Shown: positions 18,604 through 27,580, counted from the first letter of the stretch. The stretch: DNA of 64,000 nt from Lachnospiraceae bacterium (GCA_017553505.1 JAFZLD010000022.1:1-64000), one strand, 5' to 3'. Made by a program: numbers and translations. The notes: generated from the sequence alone by a model not told the origin.

Positions 18604-20001
18604 ATGAAGAACATAAAGAGATTATTTGGGGATAAGAATTTTTACAAGATGGTACTGACGATTGCGGTACCGATCATAATTCAGAACGGAATCAGCAATT
18701 TCGTTAACATGCTTGATAACATAATGGTGGGACAGGTAGGTACCGAGCAGATGTCCGGTGTCGCTATCGTTAACCAGCTTATGTTTATCTTTAACCTTGC
18801 GCTTTTCGGAGCGATTTCCGGCGCGGGCATTTTCACCGCCCAGTATGTGGGGCAGAAGAATAACGAAGGTATCAGGTACACCGTTAGATTTAAGCTCATT
18901 ACGGTGGTGCTGATAAGTATCGTGGGAATCCTTCTTTTTATGGGATTTGATGAGCCGTTTATCAGGATATTCCTTACGGATAACGGTACCGGGCTCGACC
19001 TTGAGGCTACGCTTTCCTATGCGAGGGATTACCTTAAGATAATGCTGGTGGGATTGCTTCCGTTCGGACTTTCTTTTGCTTACGCAGGTACGTTACGTGA
19101 GGCAGGCGAGACGAGAGTTCCCATGTTTGCGAGCCTTGTGGCCGTATTTACGAACCTCATCCTTAACTACATTTTCATCTTCGGACACTTCGGTGTGCCG
19201 GCGATGGGCGTTTTGGGTGCGGCTGTTGCGACGGTTATTTCAAGATTCGTAGAGGTCGGAATACTGATTATCTGGTCGCATACTCATGAAGTCAGCGCGC
19301 CTTATATGGTGGGCCTTTACAAGAGTATGTTTATTCCGAAGGAGCTTACGGTTAAGATTATCAAGACGGGTATGCCGCTTTTTATTAATGAGTTTCTGTG
19401 GTCTCTCGGAATGTCGATGCTTACGCAGTGCTATTCCACCAGAGGTATGGAGGTTATAGCGGCTTTCAGTATTTCCAATACTATCGTGAACCTGTTTAAC
19501 ATTGTGCTGTTCACTATGGGTAACGTGGTTTCGATTATAATCGGGCAGATTTTAGGCTCCGGCAATACAGACGAGGTTGTGGATACGGACAATAAGCTTA
19601 TTACGCTTGCGGTGCTTGCTTCGGCCGTTATGGGATTGCTTCTTTGGCTGTTTGCGCCGTTGTTCCCGGGATTCTACAATACGACGGACGATATTCGAGC
19701 CATGGCGGTGGTGCTTATGAGAATTGCGGCAGTATTCATGCCCGTAAGCTCATACCTGAACGCGGCATATTTCACCCTTCGTTCCGGCGGCAAGACCATG
19801 ATTACCTTCCTGTTTGACTCGGTATATCTGTGGGTTCTTTGCTGGCCTGTGGCATTCGTGTTGAGCCGCTTTACAGCTCTCAGTATTATGCCGCTTTACA
19901 TCACGGTTCTTTCTTTGGACTTTGTAAAGGTGGTAATCGGACATATACTTTTGAAGAAGAAAATATGGGTGCACGATCTTGTATCCGAGACTCAGATGTA
20001 A
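18604..20001 (+). CDS. MATE-family multidrug/sodium efflux transporter
   Basis: 465 residues with twelve predicted membrane helices in two six-helix halves. MATE signatures are VPIIIQNGISNFVNMLDNIM with GQVGTEQMSGVAIVNQL, and the second-half counterpart TGMPLFINEFLWSLGM. It exports cationic drugs or metabolites by Na+ or H+ antiport. The frame is open upstream to TTG 18565, but that lies in the promoter; ATG 18604 has no ribosome site at normal spacing (AAGGGAGGG is ~25 bases upstream), which fits leaderless translation. Substrate unknown. Confidence 0.9.
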   Translation: MKNIKRLFGDKNFYKMVLTIAVPIIIQNGISNFVNMLDNIMVGQVGTEQMSGVAIVNQLMFIFNLALFGAISGAGIFTAQYVGQKNNEGIRYTVRFKLITVVLISIVGILLFMGFDEPFIRIFLTDNGTGLDLEATLSYARDYLKIMLVGLLPFGLSFAYAGTLREAGETRVPMFASLVAVFTNLILNYIFIFGHFGVPAMGVLGAAVATVISRFVEVGILIIWSHTHEVSAPYMVGLYKSMFIPKELTVKIIKTGMPLFINEFLWSLGMSMLTQCYSTRGMEVIAAFSISNTIVNLFNIVLFTMGNVVSIIIGQILGSGNTDEVVDTDNKLITLAVLASAVMGLLLWLFAPLFPGFYNTTDDIRAMAVVLMRIAAVFMPVSSYLNAAYFTLRSGGKTMITFLFDSVYLWVLCWPVAFVLSRFTALSIMPLYITVLSLDFVKVVIGHILLKKKIWVHDLVSETQM

Positions 20002-20017
20002 CGAATATACGATGTTT

Positions 20018-20043
20018 AAAAGCCTTGGGTAACCAAGGCTTTT
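20018..20043 (+). terminator. Terminator of the MATE gene
   Basis: AAAAGCCTTGG and CCAAGGCTTTT form a perfect 11-bp stem with loop GTAA, ending in TTTTATG. Confidence 0.85.
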
Positions 20044-20077
20044 ATGTTATACTCTTCATAGAAAAAGGAGAGATTGT

Positions 20078-20971
20078 ATGATTTCTTTTAAGTGCAGTAA
20101 CTGCGGCGGTGAGATGACAATTTCCCACGCCGGCGAGCTTATGTGTCCGTACTGCGGCACTAAGCACAATTTCAGTGACAAGGAGCTTGCGGGCTACAAG
20201 GTATTTCGTCATCGCATGCTTGAGTACCTGGCGGCGGTTGCGGAGAATAGGGCCAAGGCTTCGGATTATGACTATCTGTGGACGAATTCCGCTGAGATTT
20301 TGTTTAAGACCATAGGCGATGAAGACATTACTGTCAATTACATATACGAATACACCGATGACAGCATTACTACATATGTGGCCAAGGAGAGCGTGGTGAT
20401 TCTTTTTCCGAAGGAGAAAGCGCATCTTGCGGAAGTTGCCAAGGGCGGAGCGTCCAATGTTACGGCGCCTAAGGCTGACATGAAGAACCTTCTGCAGTAT
20501 ATTCCCACGACCAAGGGCACGTTCAAGTTGCAGGACGGAGGCGTTCTTTGGGTAGTAGCCAAGGACGAGGGTATGTTCCCGCTTGGATTGTTCGGCAATC
20601 TCGATTATCAGGACGTTGCATGGATTGTGTCGCGACTTGAGAATCTTGCGTGCTTATTCGAGTTTAGCGGAATTCTACATGGCGATATAAGCCCGGATAC
20701 GGTATATATCAATCCTGCAACGCACGAGGCGGCTATACTGGGCGGATGGTGGAAATCACACAGGACCGGCAGCGTCAGGACTACGGACCTTAAAGAAATC
20801 AGAGATACTGCGCATAAGCTTATAGGCGACGCGTTCCCCGGCATTCCTAAGATGTTCAGGGAATTCATATCCGGCCCGTCCAAAGAAGACGCGTATGCAG
20901 ATTTTGCTTACTGGGACGAAGTTATTGAGAAAGGCCTCGGTGGCAGGCATTTTCATAAATTTGGTAAATAA
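20078..20971 (+). CDS. Zinc-ribbon protein with a kinase-like (probably pseudokinase) domain
   Basis: 297 residues. N-terminal zinc ribbon with CxxC pairs at Cys6/Cys9 and Cys23/Cys26 (CSNCGG, CPYCGT). A later segment resembles a protein-kinase C-lobe: LHGDISPDTVYINP (200-213) is a version of the HxDxxxxN catalytic loop, but the position of DFG reads LGG (221-223), so the metal-binding Asp is missing. No clear glycine loop is visible. It begins a three-gene run (12 bases to the VWA gene, then a PurA-like gene by 4-base overlap). GGAG lies ahead of ATG 20078. Inferred role: regulatory or scaffold kinase-like partner of the VWA protein; active kinase is less likely. Confidence 0.6.
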   Translation: MISFKCSNCGGEMTISHAGELMCPYCGTKHNFSDKELAGYKVFRHRMLEYLAAVAENRAKASDYDYLWTNSAEILFKTIGDEDITVNYIYEYTDDSITTYVAKESVVILFPKEKAHLAEVAKGGASNVTAPKADMKNLLQYIPTTKGTFKLQDGGVLWVVAKDEGMFPLGLFGNLDYQDVAWIVSRLENLACLFEFSGILHGDISPDTVYINPATHEAAILGGWWKSHRTGSVRTTDLKEIRDTAHKLIGDAFPGIPKMFREFISGPSKEDAYADFAYWDEVIEKGLGGRHFHKFGK

Positions 20972-20982
20972 AGGAGAGTATT

Positions 20983-21876
20983 ATGGGATACGGTAGTTAC
21001 AGAAGCTCCGACTGGAGCAAGTTAAAGGCAAGCGCGAAGATTACGGATTCATCCAGCGTTTCGCAGATTTTCAAGAATCGTTCCATGGAGGAGCGTTTCG
21101 ACCCGAGATTTATTGATATGAGAGAATCCATGGATTCGGAAGAACACCCCAATTCAACACCGGTTATTATCGGTCTTGATACTACGGGTTCGATGGGATA
21201 CCTGTCCGAAGAAATTGCCAAGAACGGTCTCAACGAGACTATGCTTAAGATATATGCAACCAATCCTATCGAGGATCCGCAGCTAATGTTTGCGGCCATC
21301 GGCGATGTGACTGACAGAGCGCCTTTGCAGGTTACTCAGTTTGAGTCTGACATCAGAATTGCCGAGCAGCTGTTTGCGCTTTGGATGGAAGGCTGCGGCG
21401 GAGATTCGCCCGAGGATTTCGAGCTTTTGTGGTACTTCGCTGCTAAACACACACGCATCGATTCTTATGAGAAGCATGAGAAGAAGGGCTTTCTTTTTAC
21501 AATCGGTGATGCAGACCTTCATGAGATGGTTAAGGGACCTTATATCGAGGACATTTTCAAGGATGAGTCGCGCAATTACTCTTCCAAGAACCTCTACGAT
21601 ATGGCTTCCGAGAAGTATCAGGTGTTCCACATTCACTTAAACGACCACGGTCTTGTGCCGACCAATTTCCAGACGATTATGGGCGGAAGAGTGGCTGTGC
21701 TTCCGAAGAGCTCGGTTAACGCAATTCCCGAGACTATCATCACCATCATGCAGCTTGCTAACGGCGGGGACAAAGAAACCGTGCTTTCACAGTGGTCCGA
21801 AGTTGCCCGTCCGGTAGTGGAGAATGCTATCAAGAATATGACTTTTATGTCTAAGAAGAAAGGTCTTTTCTTTTGA
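20983..21876 (+). CDS. VWA-like protein with MIDAS-type metal site
   Basis: 297 residues. After a ~60-residue N-terminus (MGYGSYRSSDWSKLKASAKI) comes a von Willebrand A-like fold: VIIGLDTTGSMGYLSEEIAK carries the DxTxS metal-binding motif (Asp66, Thr68, Ser70), followed by LMFAAIGDVTDRAPLQ and KGFLFTIGDADLH strands. No signal peptide or membrane helix is seen, so it is cytoplasmic. It sits between the zinc-ribbon kinase-like gene and the PurA-like gene with minimal spacing (AAAGGAGAG ribosome site). VWA proteins typically assemble multiprotein complexes; partner and purpose are unknown. Confidence 0.75.
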   Translation: MGYGSYRSSDWSKLKASAKITDSSSVSQIFKNRSMEERFDPRFIDMRESMDSEEHPNSTPVIIGLDTTGSMGYLSEEIAKNGLNETMLKIYATNPIEDPQLMFAAIGDVTDRAPLQVTQFESDIRIAEQLFALWMEGCGGDSPEDFELLWYFAAKHTRIDSYEKHEKKGFLFTIGDADLHEMVKGPYIEDIFKDESRNYSSKNLYDMASEKYQVFHIHLNDHGLVPTNFQTIMGGRVAVLPKSSVNAIPETIITIMQLANGGDKETVLSQWSEVARPVVENAIKNMTFMSKKKGLFF

Positions 21877-23075
21877 GTAAGACGGTTTTCAAAGCAGTAA
21901 TAGGTAAAAATTTCGGAGACGAAGGTAAGGGTCTTGCCACAGATTTTTTGTGCTTAAGCGGCGCAAAGAATCTGGTGGTGAGGGCCAATGGAGGCGCTCA
22001 GTCCGGTCACACTGTGGAGACGGGGACTAAGCGCTTTGTTTTTCATGAGTTATCGTCGGGCTCGTTTCGACATGCTGATACTTACTGGGCTTCGACATAC
22101 CATCCGGACCTTTATAAGCTGGCGGAGGAAGTGGAAGAGTTTAAGGCTGTCAGCGGATTTGTGCCGAGGATATTTGCTTCGAAGGATGCGGGTATTACGA
22201 CGATTCTTGATGTAATACTGAATATGATTTTCGAGACGAATCGTGGTGCCGGCCGTCATGGGAGCTGCGGAATGGGCATTTACGAAACGGAGCTAAGAGA
22301 GCAGGCGGGCTATAAAATAACAGTCGGTGATGTTATTAAGTTCGGTGAAGACGAACTGGCGGAGCATTTGTTTGACATTCGAGAATACTATTCAAAAAAG
22401 CGTCTGAAAGAAGAGAAGTTAACGCATGATTTAATAGCTGAGCAGTTGGAATTGCTTAGTGATGACAATATTGTCATAAATTATGCGAAAACTGTATGCA
22501 ATAATATAAAACTTGTCGAAGCAGTCGATTACGAGGCGGAATTGTTCAAAATGTATGATCAAGTTATCTTTGAAAACGGACAGGGATTATTGCTGGATTC
22601 AGAGTGTAAACGATTTTATCCGAACGTAACCGGCTCCAGGACGGGGCTTGTAAATATAGCATTGATTCTTAATAGTGTGGGAGAACGACTCGATGAAGTG
22701 CTATATGTGTCTCGAAGCTACGTTACAAGACACGGCGCAGGGAAGCTTCCGTGCGAGTTTGAGGCTTCTAAGATACCTGGATTAATAACAGATGTTACCA
22801 ATCAACCCAACGAATGGCAGGGAAAACTGCGTTTTGCGCCTCATGAATCGGTTTCTGAGTTCGTGGGAGCGGTGTCGGAAGACCTTTTGAGTGTGCCTGC
22901 GCGGCCGAAGGTGAGTCTTCTTTTGACGCATTTGAATGAAACTGATGGGCGTGTCATATTTGATGGATTTGAGATGACTCCGGAGGCATTGAAAGCAGAT
23001 GAGCAGATTGGAAAGGTATTCGATAACGTTTATCTTTCGCATGACAGATTTGCAGAGAACATAAAGAGAGGGTAG
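21873..23075 (+). CDS. Divergent adenylosuccinate synthetase-family protein (PurA/PurZ-like)
   Basis: 400 residues, shorter than typical PurA (~430). It keeps the catalytic core: GKNFGDEGKG with Asp16, GGAQSGHT with His46, and YVTRHGAGKLPCEF near 283-295. Three places differ from ordinary PurA: the Lys after GDEGKG is Leu; the GRPRR-GW segment is replaced by TNQPNEWQGKLRF; and the guanine-reading TKLD reads THLN (352-355). The enzyme probably makes a phosphoryl-IMP-aspartate type intermediate but with changed nucleotide specificity (inference). It begins with ATGA-type overlap with the VWA gene, outside any purine operon, so housekeeping AMP synthesis is unlikely to be its job. Confidence 0.75.
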   Translation: MSKTVFKAVIGKNFGDEGKGLATDFLCLSGAKNLVVRANGGAQSGHTVETGTKRFVFHELSSGSFRHADTYWASTYHPDLYKLAEEVEEFKAVSGFVPRIFASKDAGITTILDVILNMIFETNRGAGRHGSCGMGIYETELREQAGYKITVGDVIKFGEDELAEHLFDIREYYSKKRLKEEKLTHDLIAEQLELLSDDNIVINYAKTVCNNIKLVEAVDYEAELFKMYDQVIFENGQGLLLDSECKRFYPNVTGSRTGLVNIALILNSVGERLDEVLYVSRSYVTRHGAGKLPCEFEASKIPGLITDVTNQPNEWQGKLRFAPHESVSEFVGAVSEDLLSVPARPKVSLLLTHLNETDGRVIFDGFEMTPEALKADEQIGKVFDNVYLSHDRFAENIKRG

Positions 23076-23091
23076 GCCTGAAGCCTACCCT
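23069..23091. terminator. Bidirectional terminator holding both stop codons
   Basis: AGGGTAGGC and GCCTACCCT form a 9-bp perfect stem. The TAG of the plus-strand PurA-like gene (23073-23075) and the TAG of minus-strand rsmE (23087-23085) lie in opposite arms. T runs are short on both sides. Confidence 0.6.
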
Positions 23092-23825
23092 TTATCTAAC
23101 ATCATCATTAAGTTACTAAGTACAACCATTCCTGCGGTCTCGGTGCGAAGGATTCTTTTGCCGAGAGTAATTATTTCAAAGCCTGCATTGCGGGCTTTTT
23201 CAATTTCGGCTTGCTCGAAGCCGCCTTCGGGACCGATGAAGATTGCAACCGAGTCGCCGGGCTTAACGGATTCGAAGAGCTCGCGGGTATGAGTCATGCC
23301 GTCGGCCATTTCGTAAGGCACCCACTTATGCGTGCACTCGCTCGCGCGGGCAACTGCCTCACCGTAAGTCATAGGCTTGGTAATCTCGGGAATTACCGTG
23401 CGCTTTGACTGCTTGGCTGCCGCTTCGGAAATCGCCTGCCAGCGTGCAATCTTGGAATCAGCTTTCTTGGGATCGAGCTTCATAACGCAACGCTTCATTT
23501 CGACAGGAATAATTTCAAAAGCACCGAGCTCAACGGCCTTCTGGATAATCAACTCCATCTTATCGGACTTAGGCAATCCCTGATACAGATATATCTTACA
23601 AGGAAGCTCTGTGCCTTCTTTGATAAAAGCAAGCTCACAGGTAATTGCATCATCGCTAAGCTCACGCACGATACAACGATACTCGGCATCAGATTCGCTC
23701 GTACTGACCGAAATTTCTTCGCCGGGCTTCATTCTGAGCACGTTCTTAATATGGTTAACGTCCTTACCCGTGATTGTAATAGTCTTATCGCATATAGCGC
23801 TCGGGTCTACGAAAAAATGATACAT
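23085..23825 (-). CDS. rsmE: 16S rRNA (uracil1498-N3)-methyltransferase RsmE
   Basis: 246 residues, SPOUT superfamily. N-terminal PUA-like part (MYHFFVDPSA, GKDVNHIKNVLRMKPGEEI) and C-terminal knotted SAM domain (GLPKSDKMELIIQKAVELGA, IFIGPEGGFEQAEIEKARNA, LGKRILRTETAGM). It methylates U1498 of 16S rRNA in the 30S subunit. MYHFF at 23825 is the family start but lacks a well-placed ribosome site; an in-frame ATG at 23879 or 23897 would add 18-24 residues, and GGAG lies near those. It is next to prmA, a frequent neighbour, but divergent here. Confidence 0.93.
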   Translation of the reverse strand: MYHFFVDPSAICDKTITITGKDVNHIKNVLRMKPGEEISVSTSESDAEYRCIVRELSDDAITCELAFIKEGTELPCKIYLYQGLPKSDKMELIIQKAVELGAFEIIPVEMKRCVMKLDPKKADSKIARWQAISEAAAKQSKRTVIPEITKPMTYGEAVARASECTHKWVPYEMADGMTHTRELFESVKPGDSVAIFIGPEGGFEQAEIEKARNAGFEIITLGKRILRTETAGMVVLSNLMMMLDKG

Positions 23826-23958
23826 ATATTGATTCTTACAGGCGTGACTGCCTGCTCCTTTGAATATATGATATAACATTTCTTTTTTTTTCTCCATATC
23901 TTTGTGTTGTAAGCGTGTAAAAGCCCGTGGTCAAAACTGTCGCAAATGTGGAAAAATC

Positions 23959-23987
23959 TTGACTATCCGCGCCAACATGTGGATAAT
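23959..23987 (+). promoter_or_regulatory. Promoter of prmA-desulfurase-thiI
   Basis: TTGACT (23959-23964) and GATAAT (23982-23987) are 17 bp apart, about 80 bases ahead of the prmA start. Confidence 0.6.
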
Positions 23988-24066
23988 GTGCTATGGCATT
24001 TATTTGCAAATTGATTTATAGTTAAGTACAAGGGCAATTGTGCCCGAACGTATATAGGATTTAGTT

Positions 24067-25122
24067 ATGAAGTGGATTAAATACAGAGTCAAGACGACAA
24101 CCGAGGCTGAGGACATTATCATCAGCAGCCTCTACGATATAGGCCTTGAGGGCGCGCAGATTGAGGACAAGATTCCTCTTACCACGCTTGAGAAGGAGCA
24201 GATGTTTGTGGACATTCTGCCCCAGACCGAGGAGGACGACGGAGTTGCGTACCTCAATTTCTTTGTGGAAGAGGGCGACGACGGCAAGCTTTTACTCGAC
24301 GACAGAAGCGAAGCGGCCAAAGAAAACTTTGGCGAGGATTTATCCTATTCTCTCTACACCGACGACGGTACCAAGAAGATTATCTGGGACAAGGAAGAGC
24401 TTCTTAAAGCTATTAAGGAAACTCTCGACGAAGTTAAGTCCTGGATGGACATCGGCGCGGGAACCGTTGAGATTGATAAGACCGAGGACATCGACTGGAT
24501 TAACAACTGGAAGAACTATTTCCACCAGTTCACGATTGATGACCTTCTCATCACTCCCTCATGGGAAGCTGTTAAAGATGAAGACAAGGACAAGAAAGTC
24601 CTTCACATAGACCCAGGCACAGCATTCGGAACCGGCATGCATGAGACCACAAGACTCTGCATTAAGCAGCTTAAGAAATATATTAAGGAAGGTGACAGAA
24701 TTCTTGATGTCGGAACGGGTAGCGGTATCTTAGGTATCGTGGCGCTTTTATACGGAGCCGGCCACGTAGTGGGAACCGACCTCGATCCTTGCGCCGAGCC
24801 CGCAGTAGCGGAGAACCTCGAGATGAACGGTCAGCCTCAGGACTCCTTCGACCTGATACTCGGCAACATCATTACCGACGAAGCGGTTCAGAAGCAGGTT
24901 GGAACAGGTTACGACATTGTGTTTGCAAATATCTTGGCGGAAGTTCTGGTACCATTAATGCCCGCGGCAGCAGCTGCTGCGCGAGAAGGCGGTATCATCA
25001 TCACTTCAGGCATTCTTAAGGAAAAAGCATCCATGGTGGCCAAAGCCATGGAGGACGCAGGCCTCACCGTAGTCGAGATTACGGAAGACGGCGAATGGGC
25101 AAGCGTAACAGGACGTAAATAA
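24067..25122 (+). CDS. prmA: Ribosomal protein L11 methyltransferase PrmA
   Basis: 351 residues. An N-terminal L11-recognition region (with an acidic insert, EEGDDGKLLLDDRSE) is joined to a class I SAM methyltransferase: IDPGTAFGTGMHETTRLCIK is diagnostic of PrmA, motif I is ILDVGTGSGILGIVALLYGA, and the NxLA-type motif is VFANILAEVLVPL. It trimethylates amino groups of ribosomal protein L11. The region between motif I and the NxLA motif is slightly unusual (DLDPCAEPAVAENLEMNG). One base overlap with the desulfurase gene indicates coupling. Confidence 0.95.
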   Translation: MKWIKYRVKTTTEAEDIIISSLYDIGLEGAQIEDKIPLTTLEKEQMFVDILPQTEEDDGVAYLNFFVEEGDDGKLLLDDRSEAAKENFGEDLSYSLYTDDGTKKIIWDKEELLKAIKETLDEVKSWMDIGAGTVEIDKTEDIDWINNWKNYFHQFTIDDLLITPSWEAVKDEDKDKKVLHIDPGTAFGTGMHETTRLCIKQLKKYIKEGDRILDVGTGSGILGIVALLYGAGHVVGTDLDPCAEPAVAENLEMNGQPQDSFDLILGNIITDEAVQKQVGTGYDIVFANILAEVLVPLMPAAAAAAREGGIIITSGILKEKASMVAKAMEDAGLTVVEITEDGEWASVTGRK

Positions 25123-26288
25123 TGAAAGAAATATATTTGGACAATTCCGCCACCACTAAGGTCTACCCCGAGGTGGCTAAACTCATGACACAAATCATGC
25201 TCGAGGATTACGGCAATCCTTCCAGCATGCATACCAAGGGCGTAGATGCCGAGAAATACGTCATCGCCGCCACTAAGCAAATGGCCAAAGCCCTGAAGGT
25301 TCAGGAGAAAGAAATCCTCTTCACCTCCGGCGGCACAGAGTCCGACAACCTCGCACTCATCGGCACCGCAAGAGCCAACTGTCGCGCAGGTAAGCACATC
25401 ATCACTACGAAGATCGAGCATCCCGCGATTCTTAAGACTGTTGAATATCTTGCAGGCGAAGGCTACGAGATTGACTACCTCTCGGTTGACAACATGGGAC
25501 GCATCAGTCTTACGGAACTCGAAGAGAAATTAAGACCCGACACCATCCTCGTATCCATCATGCATACGAATAACGAAGTGGGAGCCCTCGAGCCCATAGC
25601 CGAGGCGGGCGCTTTGATTAAAAAGAAAAATCCGGGCTGCCTTTTTCACGTAGACGCAGTTCAAGGCTTCGGCAAGAACGAGATTCTTCCCAAGAAGATG
25701 AACATCGATATGTTGTCTGTAAGCGGTCACAAGATTCACGGCCCCAAGGGCATCGGAATCCTCTACGTAGGCGAGAAGGTTAAGATTAAGCCCATATCCT
25801 ACGGCGGCGGCCAGCAGAAAGGCATGCGTAACGGGACGCTTAACGTTCCCGGTATCGCAGGTATCGGACTTGCGACCGAGCTTATTACCAAGGACTTGCA
25901 GGGTAACCGCGAGCGCCTCTATGAGCTTAAGAGATTCTTTTTACAAGAAGTATCTAAGATAGACAGAGTCAGTATCAACGGCTGCGACCCTGATAAAGTC
26001 GAGGAGACGGCACCTCACATTATCAATATTTCCGTGAAGGGGCTTCGCTCCGAGGTGATGCTTCACGCGCTCGAGGAGAAGGGTGTGTACGTATCCGCCG
26101 GCAGCGCTTGCGCATCACACAGTAAGAAAGAATCCTCTACGCTTAAGTCCATGGGTGCCACAGCCGAGGAAATGGACGGCGCGCTCCGCATCAGTATGTC
26201 GGAGTTCACCACACATGAAGAGTTGGAATTTGCGCTTCAAGCGTTAAAAGAAGTCATAGACATGTATTCACGATTTGTTAGAAAGTAA
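25122..26288 (+). CDS. Cysteine desulfurase (NifS/IscS family)
   Basis: 388 residues, PLP-dependent. MKEIYLDNSATTKVYPEVAK start, PLP-binding Lys in SVSGHKIHGPKGIG, and the sulfur-accepting Cys in SAGSACASHSKKESS. It removes sulfur from cysteine as a protein persulfide. The adjacent thiI suggests the sulfur goes to 4-thiouridine in tRNA, as for the dedicated NifZ-ThiI pair of Bacillus. ATG 25122 overlaps the prmA stop by one base. Confidence 0.95.
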   Translation: MKEIYLDNSATTKVYPEVAKLMTQIMLEDYGNPSSMHTKGVDAEKYVIAATKQMAKALKVQEKEILFTSGGTESDNLALIGTARANCRAGKHIITTKIEHPAILKTVEYLAGEGYEIDYLSVDNMGRISLTELEEKLRPDTILVSIMHTNNEVGALEPIAEAGALIKKKNPGCLFHVDAVQGFGKNEILPKKMNIDMLSVSGHKIHGPKGIGILYVGEKVKIKPISYGGGQQKGMRNGTLNVPGIAGIGLATELITKDLQGNRERLYELKRFFLQEVSKIDRVSINGCDPDKVEETAPHIINISVKGLRSEVMLHALEEKGVYVSAGSACASHSKKESSTLKSMGATAEEMDGALRISMSEFTTHEELEFALQALKEVIDMYSRFVRK

Positions 26289-26295
26289 GGTAAAT

Positions 26296-27486
26296 ATGTT
26301 CAGTTCATTTTTGATTAAGTACGCCGAGATAGGCGTCAAAGGAAAAAACAGATACATCTTCGAGGATATGCTCGTACGCCAGATTAAGTACGCGCTTAAG
26401 AGCGTTGACGCTCACAAGGCGGTCACCAAGACCTCCGGCCGTATCTTCGTGGATTTCGAAGGCGACTTCGACTACGACGAAGTAATCGAGAGCCTTCAGC
26501 ACGTATTCGGTATTTCGGGCATCTGCCCCATGGTTCGCATCGAGGACATGGAGCCCGAGAACCTGTACAAAGAAGTCGTTAAGTACTTCGACAACGTATA
26601 CCCCGACAAGAACAAGACCTTTAAGGTTAATGCAAGACGTTCCAACAAGACCTATCCTCTTGATTCAATGGAACTTAATGCAACCGTCGGCGGCGCGCTT
26701 CTCGATGCGTTCCCCGAACTTAAGGTTGACGTTCACAATCCTGAAATTACCGTTACCGTAGAGGTACGTGAGAAGATATTTATTTACAGCGAGATTATCC
26801 CCGGTCCCGGCGGACTTCCCGTGGGCACCAACGGCAAGGCGATGCTCCTTCTTTCGGGCGGTATCGATTCTCCCGTTGCAGGTTACATGATTGCCAAGCG
26901 CGGCGTTAAGATTGACGCGACCTATTTCCATGCGCCCCCTTACACCAGCGAGCGCGCCAAGCAGAAGGTTGTGGACCTTGCCCGCTACGTATCACGTTAC
27001 AGCGGTCCCATCTACCTTCATATCATCAACTTTACGGACATTCAGTTATACATCTACGAGAAATGTCCTCACGAAGAGCTTACCATCATCATGCGTCGTT
27101 TCATGATGAAGATTGCAGAGGAGATTGCCAAAGAAACCGAGTGCCAGGCCCTCATCACCGGCGAGAGCATTGGCCAGGTAGCCAGCCAGACCACGCACTC
27201 CCTTGCTGTTACCAATGAAGTCTGCACACTTCCCGTATTCAGACCCCTCATCGGATTTGACAAGGAAGACATTGTTACGATTTCCAAGAAGATTGACACT
27301 TACGAGACCAGCATTCAGCCCTATGAAGACTGCTGTACCATCTTCGTGGCCAAGCATCCCGTTACCAAGCCGAATCTTTCTGTTATCAAGAAACACGAGC
27401 TTAATTTAAATGAGAAAATAGACGAACTTGTGAAGATTGCGCTTGAGACAAGAGAAACTATTATTGTAAGCGCAGACGAAGAATAA
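26296..27486 (+). CDS. thiI: tRNA 4-thiouridine synthase ThiI (short form)
   Basis: 396 residues: NFLD plus THUMP domain (about 60-165), then a PP-loop ATPase domain with the motif LLLSGGIDSPVAGYM near residue 185 and the CPHEEL and GESIGQVASQT stretches. It adenylates U8 of tRNA and inserts sulfur. There is no rhodanese domain, as in Firmicutes, so the sulfur comes directly from the desulfurase encoded just upstream. ATG 26296 after AAGG is chosen over the overlapping TTG frame at 26275. Confidence 0.95.
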   Translation: MFSSFLIKYAEIGVKGKNRYIFEDMLVRQIKYALKSVDAHKAVTKTSGRIFVDFEGDFDYDEVIESLQHVFGISGICPMVRIEDMEPENLYKEVVKYFDNVYPDKNKTFKVNARRSNKTYPLDSMELNATVGGALLDAFPELKVDVHNPEITVTVEVREKIFIYSEIIPGPGGLPVGTNGKAMLLLSGGIDSPVAGYMIAKRGVKIDATYFHAPPYTSERAKQKVVDLARYVSRYSGPIYLHIINFTDIQLYIYEKCPHEELTIIMRRFMMKIAEEIAKETECQALITGESIGQVASQTTHSLAVTNEVCTLPVFRPLIGFDKEDIVTISKKIDTYETSIQPYEDCCTIFVAKHPVTKPNLSVIKKHELNLNEKIDELVKIALETRETIIVSADEE

Positions 27487-27499
27487 AAGGTAAAAAAAT

Positions 27500-27515
27500 A
27501 AGCCCTTTAGGGCTT
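27500..27515 (+). terminator. Short hairpin after thiI
   Basis: AAGCCC and GGGCTT pair around TTTA, 14 bases after the thiI stop; no strong T tract follows, so it is probably weak. Confidence 0.4.
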
Positions 27516-27558
27516 CGCGGTTGAAGTATTATTAATATTGTTAACAGTTACAAAATTT

Positions 27559-27580
27559 CGGGGCGCGTTTCGGCGCCCCG
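27559..27580 (-). terminator. GC-rich terminator facing the HPr-like gene
   Basis: CGGGGCGC and GCGCCCCG form an 8-bp stem around a 6-base loop. Read on the minus strand AAATTTTG follows, so it mainly serves the HPr-like gene; it can also stop thiI read-through. Confidence 0.6.
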
